Source of the DNA: Limosilactobacillus sp.
GTDB taxonomy: Bacteria > Bacillota > Bacilli > Lactobacillales > Lactobacillaceae
Direction of reading: 5' to 3'
DNA: 64,000 bases
NCBI RefSeq assembly: GCF_022651205.1
Contig: NZ_JALCQI010000001.1
Coordinates: 124,001 to 188,000 of the forward strand
Made by a program: the position numbers and the translations under genes. Shown one piece after another: positions 62,101-64,000 of this stretch; the first letter of the stretch is position 1, and each line of letters opens with the position of its first letter. A model generated the notes under the pieces. The model had not been told where the DNA came from. It saw only the letters and a list, made by a program, of their open reading frames with translations, and searched no databases.

Positions 62101-64000
62101 TCCGACCGGGACATGGGACGAATATGATCTTACTAAGCGGGGTTATACGGCAGTCATTAACGGTCAGGCTGTCACGAAGGTAGTAAGTGAGACTGTTAGC
62201 CCCGACAGCAAGGATCAGACGGTGAATGTCAGCTACATCAAGAACGTTGCCAATATTACGATTAATCACGCGCAAGTCACGGTCACTTATGGGGAAAAAG
62301 TTGAGATTCCAGCTGGAATCACCAATTCTGTAGCGGCTGGTGACCCGTTGATTACCTTGCCAGCTGGCAGCAACAATGTGCGGTTAAGTACAGATGATTT
62401 CTTATTTGCTGACAAAAATAGCAATATTCTGAGACAGTCACCAGTGAATGTTGGGAACTACCGCATTGTTCTGAATGGTCATGGTTTAGCGAAGTTCAAG
62501 GCTCTTGATTCTAACTTCACGTGGAATTACGATCCAAAGGCTTCCTATGTTGAATACAAGATTACAGCTTCTAAGAATGTTGTTAGTGTAAGTGGTACAC
62601 AAACCGAAACTTACAATGATTCTGCTCAGAATGTTGCCTACAATGCTGACGGCAATAACAGTGTCACGGTTTCAATTTCTAGAGCTGCGGATAACCAAAA
62701 TGGAGCCCTTGCTAGCCTGACTGGTGTCACCTTAGATTCGGGCGACTTTAAGATTGTTAATGCAGCTGGTAAAGGAACCCAAGCAATTAATGCTAACGGC
62801 ACTTACCACATTGTTTTAACTGATCTTGGTTTAGGCAAGATCAAGGATAAATTAGGCAGCAACTACGCTATAACCCAAGCTAACACCTTTGGTACGCTGC
62901 AAATTAACAAGGCTACTGCTACAGCAACCTTAACTGGTCAAAATAATCGTAACTACAATGGCTCAGCTGTTTCACGGGATGACTTGTATGCTGGCACGAA
63001 TGGCAACATCACAGTTACGATTGCTATTCCGAATAGTGACAAGACCATTAGCTACACTTTAAAGAATGGCGATTACACTTGGGACACTGCAGGTCATGTA
63101 GCTCCAACTGATCACGGTACTTACACGTTCCAACTTAATAAGGATAAGGTTTTAGCAGGCTTACAAGCTGCAATCGCTGGTGATTCAACTTGGAAGGGCA
63201 ATGTTACTCTTAGTGCTGATAATTTAACTGGTAGTGCTCAATTTGACATTAATCAAAGAACATCTAGCGTTTCATTAGATGGCTCAGAATCTGTAACTTA
63301 CAATGGCAAGCAAGCTGAGACGCCGCTTGGTCAATTGAAGGACAAGATTTCAGCTACTAATTTAGTTGGTCATGATGCTCACTTAGATCTATCTGGCTTA
63401 ACTGCTAGTGACTTTGATTGGTACAAAGGCACAACTAAGCTTGATGAGGCGCCAACTGATCATGGTAATTACACGATCAAGCTGAAGGCTGATGGCTTAA
63501 CTGCTCTTCAAAATAAAAATAAGAACTACAAGCTATCAATTAATGATCAGCAAAATGAGTATGGTTATGTAATTAATACTGCCAAGGGTACGATTAAATT
63601 AGCTAATACGCATACGATTACTTTTGGTGATAGTGACCCAGATTACTACCAGAACTATCAATTAACTCTAGGGACAACTACTAAAGTTGATGGATTTACT
63701 CCAAGCTATACTTTGCAAGCTGGTGATTTGCAATTCTCAACTGATGGCAGTAACTGGTCAACTTCTGTGCCAACTGGTGTCGGTGAGTATCATGTTTCCT
63801 TGAGTCAAGCTGGTTTTGATCATATTAAGGATGCCAACGGTGAGAACGGCAATGTTGTTTGGCCAGCAACGTATAGTGAAATCACAGATAGTGCTAAGTA
63901 TGTCATCAACGCTGCAACGGCTACCGCTGAATTAGGCGGTAATGCAACGATGCAGTATGATGGCCAACCTGCCGAGCCCTCCGATCTTAACGGCAATGGC
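56174..64000 (+). CDS. Second giant adhesin: KxYKxGKxW signal, BspA-like and MBG repeats (3' end cut by window edge)
   Basis: At least 2,609 residues, still open at base 64,000. The first 45 residues match those of the first giant adhesin (MGKNNQQRRMVPERKNFKLY). A Ser/Thr/Gln-rich linker runs to about 56,790. About ten BspA/DUF285-type leucine-rich repeats lie at 57,080-57,900, with motifs such as NWDTSKVTNFEAMF. MucBP/Mub-like parts follow, then WWIPN and WWFPN modules (58,890-59,190 and 60,130-60,420), each next to an MBG repeat. A Mub-type domain (VHYIYANGD) lies near 60,970, and further MBG repeats run from 62,250. Such proteins bind host or bacterial surfaces. The ATG follows GGGGAGGATTAATA. 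The C-terminal anchor is outside the window. Confidence 0.88.
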   Translation, partial: MGKNNQQRRMVPERKNFKLYKAKKQWLTACATFMFAFGASAVMNVAQADKQPDEIKPHVEEVEGSSTTGKSLVANSSVSLTKSTTKSTDNANTSAQPTSQTQQPADKSATSTVTKAASGQTDSDAISAVTSKPESTQPASASEQDNSAVNSAKPASEIPASATTQTTSSAGSVTKKQSSDKQSAKSNIPVPVTHHAVDSSGTTNGGYNSATWGTLDTSKWTGQTATFNGTSYYQLTKYTGDQAHIIVPNEADFEAANQSTNNPQVAISNDLLKGLAKNATTIAFSKTGDKKVKLVSDNLDSTFENNSNLEKLDANNLDTSSVTSMKKTFHAAPKLSSLTGISGWDVSNVTSMTETFRGMNSLHTLAGLENWDVRKVTDMNNIFNEENTSNNVDISALSNWKTSSLQNLSTAFANIKFTNLHGLESWDVSHVTNMNSLFENDDKLTDISALANWKTGNVQNFGSLFASAYKLTDLGALANWNTSSATDIDRAFNGTGLINYHGLENWDTSKVTNFEAMFANEGALVDASGIANWNTGSVTNMNALFTGSSPQYLDFSKWDFSKVNKASDVIKNIKTVVYLGNNSTMTADKLSAWGLTQANQPIIFASGALYTLLSSNKNNHKIKINNANNAYGTPGTQIGTISVPVVYNAGTASDATAAMKSYQDMVEHKVQQYVDDNNCALKLISKDPVNDLTGHNNHLVNYAQATYAKTAVTVQLIDDDDHGSQVGSTQGGILDKSDQVKFTIPANYQLAQNPGLTITQTGNQATLTHDPTGGQVTVQIHLVHQTKQVDGNTAGLPEDVKKSLNKDISRTINYTGLTSEQVNQIPAAQRTQTVHLTGKATYDLVTKKLVSDITWDPAQINGFTPKNFAGYVSRVVGTNGNQVSQITVTADSQPEAVTVNYKKAQFKINVWDNTTNQLLFPDGYEWEFSNTIGYVTIVPSNYHADNYQSIGVTGVPYGVKITGDQKKDLNQPDTRWWIPNYYCDSDANKYDLAGSTIMIHVVHKLKDVTIKGSDGKTYDGQPGTFGSDKPITITGTDAATGKKDIKLVSKDISINDFVWNTDAAHDAPSEAGNYKLDFKDNATKKAIIDILQKNNSEYGISYIYPNNLGNIHTELDYHITPASKVVVRYYDVTGKEKTGTEWQPTDGTEIASQIENFVGKGGDPFSLDSLSNKWNYDQVGWKFVGQNSVTKYPTSGTTTPDGNYYVGNYNVYLKAAQPISKTITRTIINKLPSGTVTTTQKGLVSRTHSVDKTTGKVSYGEWKNGTWDAFNVPTQAGYLLKITQEIDGQSSQIKSINKETVTFNSKPVTITISYQEVRFTIKVQDDTTGNELYSKDYSKSDGDFWDNFSAEIKNHGDYQSVKITGEPKSNPNVVTSNRGQSFTDPNTQWWFPNVAKDPAALAGQTFVIHVVHKLKDVTISGSDGKTYDGQPGTFGNDKPITITGTDMVDNSQKTLDIADITTADFKWNDASHTNAGSYTLTPKDQAKLIQTLQKDNPKYGVAYLKSIGGQLNYTIKSKVTFEFVDHDNNDTVIGRPVTQGMTINEENTITRALTIPDKYVLATGQTLPTSYKPTSNAPIVKIQLAHKIDDVQETATRTATVHYIYANGDKAGQKAAADAVLEVAYKRTNKKDEVTGQVTDGNWLWDQSKNDDGFTHGYKAVHGDWTLPQNWANVSVKNPDVTGYTAITKGDWEINKDGTQSNVPANQFVFPTYAGRGTSTEGDNSVAYTDEAPVYEARPVHTVYYAEVKDEGRLVTKSFKKYDNGTYTDADVITLPNGTKQSYAQIKVWYQGTPTEVVTNKSSDPKNWQVTYDWTWNKDGGDQSTPGFTVISGQGLWHNIENGGSWGITAPDLSGYTVVSLRQDIGRHSVTSGAPKVTLDGETTATAFTDSADDWYYKNNLTTYYVPNADLQRTITRTIKIAGEDPVTQTVTFNRMAYINLDDTGIVFGAIIGGDAYKNVIGDNVWNHNSSDPDGIPTGTWDEYDLTKRGYTAVINGQAVTKVVSETVSPDSKDQTVNVSYIKNVANITINHAQVTVTYGEKVEIPAGITNSVAAGDPLITLPAGSNNVRLSTDDFLFADKNSNILRQSPVNVGNYRIVLNGHGLAKFKALDSNFTWNYDPKASYVEYKITASKNVVSVSGTQTETYNDSAQNVAYNADGNNSVTVSISRAADNQNGALASLTGVTLDSGDFKIVNAAGKGTQAINANGTYHIVLTDLGLGKIKDKLGSNYAITQANTFGTLQINKATATATLTGQNNRNYNGSAVSRDDLYAGTNGNITVTIAIPNSDKTISYTLKNGDYTWDTAGHVAPTDHGTYTFQLNKDKVLAGLQAAIAGDSTWKGNVTLSADNLTGSAQFDINQRTSSVSLDGSESVTYNGKQAETPLGQLKDKISATNLVGHDAHLDLSGLTASDFDWYKGTTKLDEAPTDHGNYTIKLKADGLTALQNKNKNYKLSINDQQNEYGYVINTAKGTIKLANTHTITFGDSDPDYYQNYQLTLGTTTKVDGFTPSYTLQAGDLQFSTDGSNWSTSVPTGVGEYHVSLSQAGFDHIKDANGENGNVVWPATYSEITDSAKYVINAATATAELGGNATMQYDGQPAEPSDLNGNG
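59140..60480 (+). repeat. Intragenic duplication in the second giant adhesin
   Basis: GGCTCAGATGGCAAGACTTA and the following bases, 44 identical in all, occur at 59,207 and again at 60,434, exactly 1,227 bases (409 codons) apart. Similarity extends upstream through CATGTGGTTCACAAGCT into the WWxPN module. This indicates duplication of a WWxPN-plus-MBG unit. Confidence 0.8.

Overview
The window looks like chromosomal DNA of a lactic acid bacterium, most probably a Limosilactobacillus (reuteri/fermentum/vaginalis group). This is inferred from four surface proteins, three with a visible LPQTG sortase signal and the fourth cut by the window edge. It also fits frequent CGG arginine codons, Gram-positive ribosome-binding sites with many TTG and GTG starts, a D-lactate dehydrogenase, HelD, and KxYKxGKxW-type signal peptides. 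Species cannot be fixed from the sequence alone. No rRNA, tRNA, transposase, phage gene or CRISPR array was seen.

Bases 1-25,200 are mostly housekeeping. There are two APC amino-acid permeases (the first cut by the window edge), then an operon of a Nudix hydrolase, a divergent guanylate-kinase-like protein and a Fur-family regulator. Next come a secreted Ser/Asn-rich protein with a membrane protein, a TetR regulator with a YhgE/Pip membrane protein, an OxlT-like MFS carrier, a D-lactate dehydrogenase and a CsbD/GlsB stress pair. They are followed by HflX with a histidine phosphatase, a DedA protein, HelD, two tandem EamA transporters, an LTA-synthase-type sulfatase, pantothenate kinase and GMP synthase. 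Most units end in clear rho-independent terminators.

Bases 25,200-64,000 form an adhesin-rich, probably variable region. It holds a Mub-like LPQTG adhesin of about 2,690 codons broken by one in-frame TAA, a Phd/RelE-type toxin-antitoxin pair, a winged-helix fragment and a Fic toxin with an antitoxin. It continues with a TrmH-type methyltransferase, a SEC10/PgrA-type LPQTG coiled-coil protein, a glutaminase, a 4,564-residue MBG-repeat adhesin, and a paralogous giant adhesin with BspA-like repeats that runs off the right edge. The two giant proteins share signal peptide, start region and promoter, which suggests duplication and joint regulation. The KxYKxGKxW signals suggest export by an accessory Sec system that is not in this window.

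The observations most worth a second look are: (i) a dispersed repeat present in opposite orientations near 9.4 kb and 20.1 kb, whose central 50-nt hairpin keeps its pairing while its sequence changes; (ii) an HTH antitoxin that also carries a Fic-inhibition motif; (iii) the nonsense-split adhesin; (iv) a recurring extracellular module marked by WW(I/F)PN in both giant adhesins; and (v) a long unexplained RNA-like hairpin downstream of guaA.
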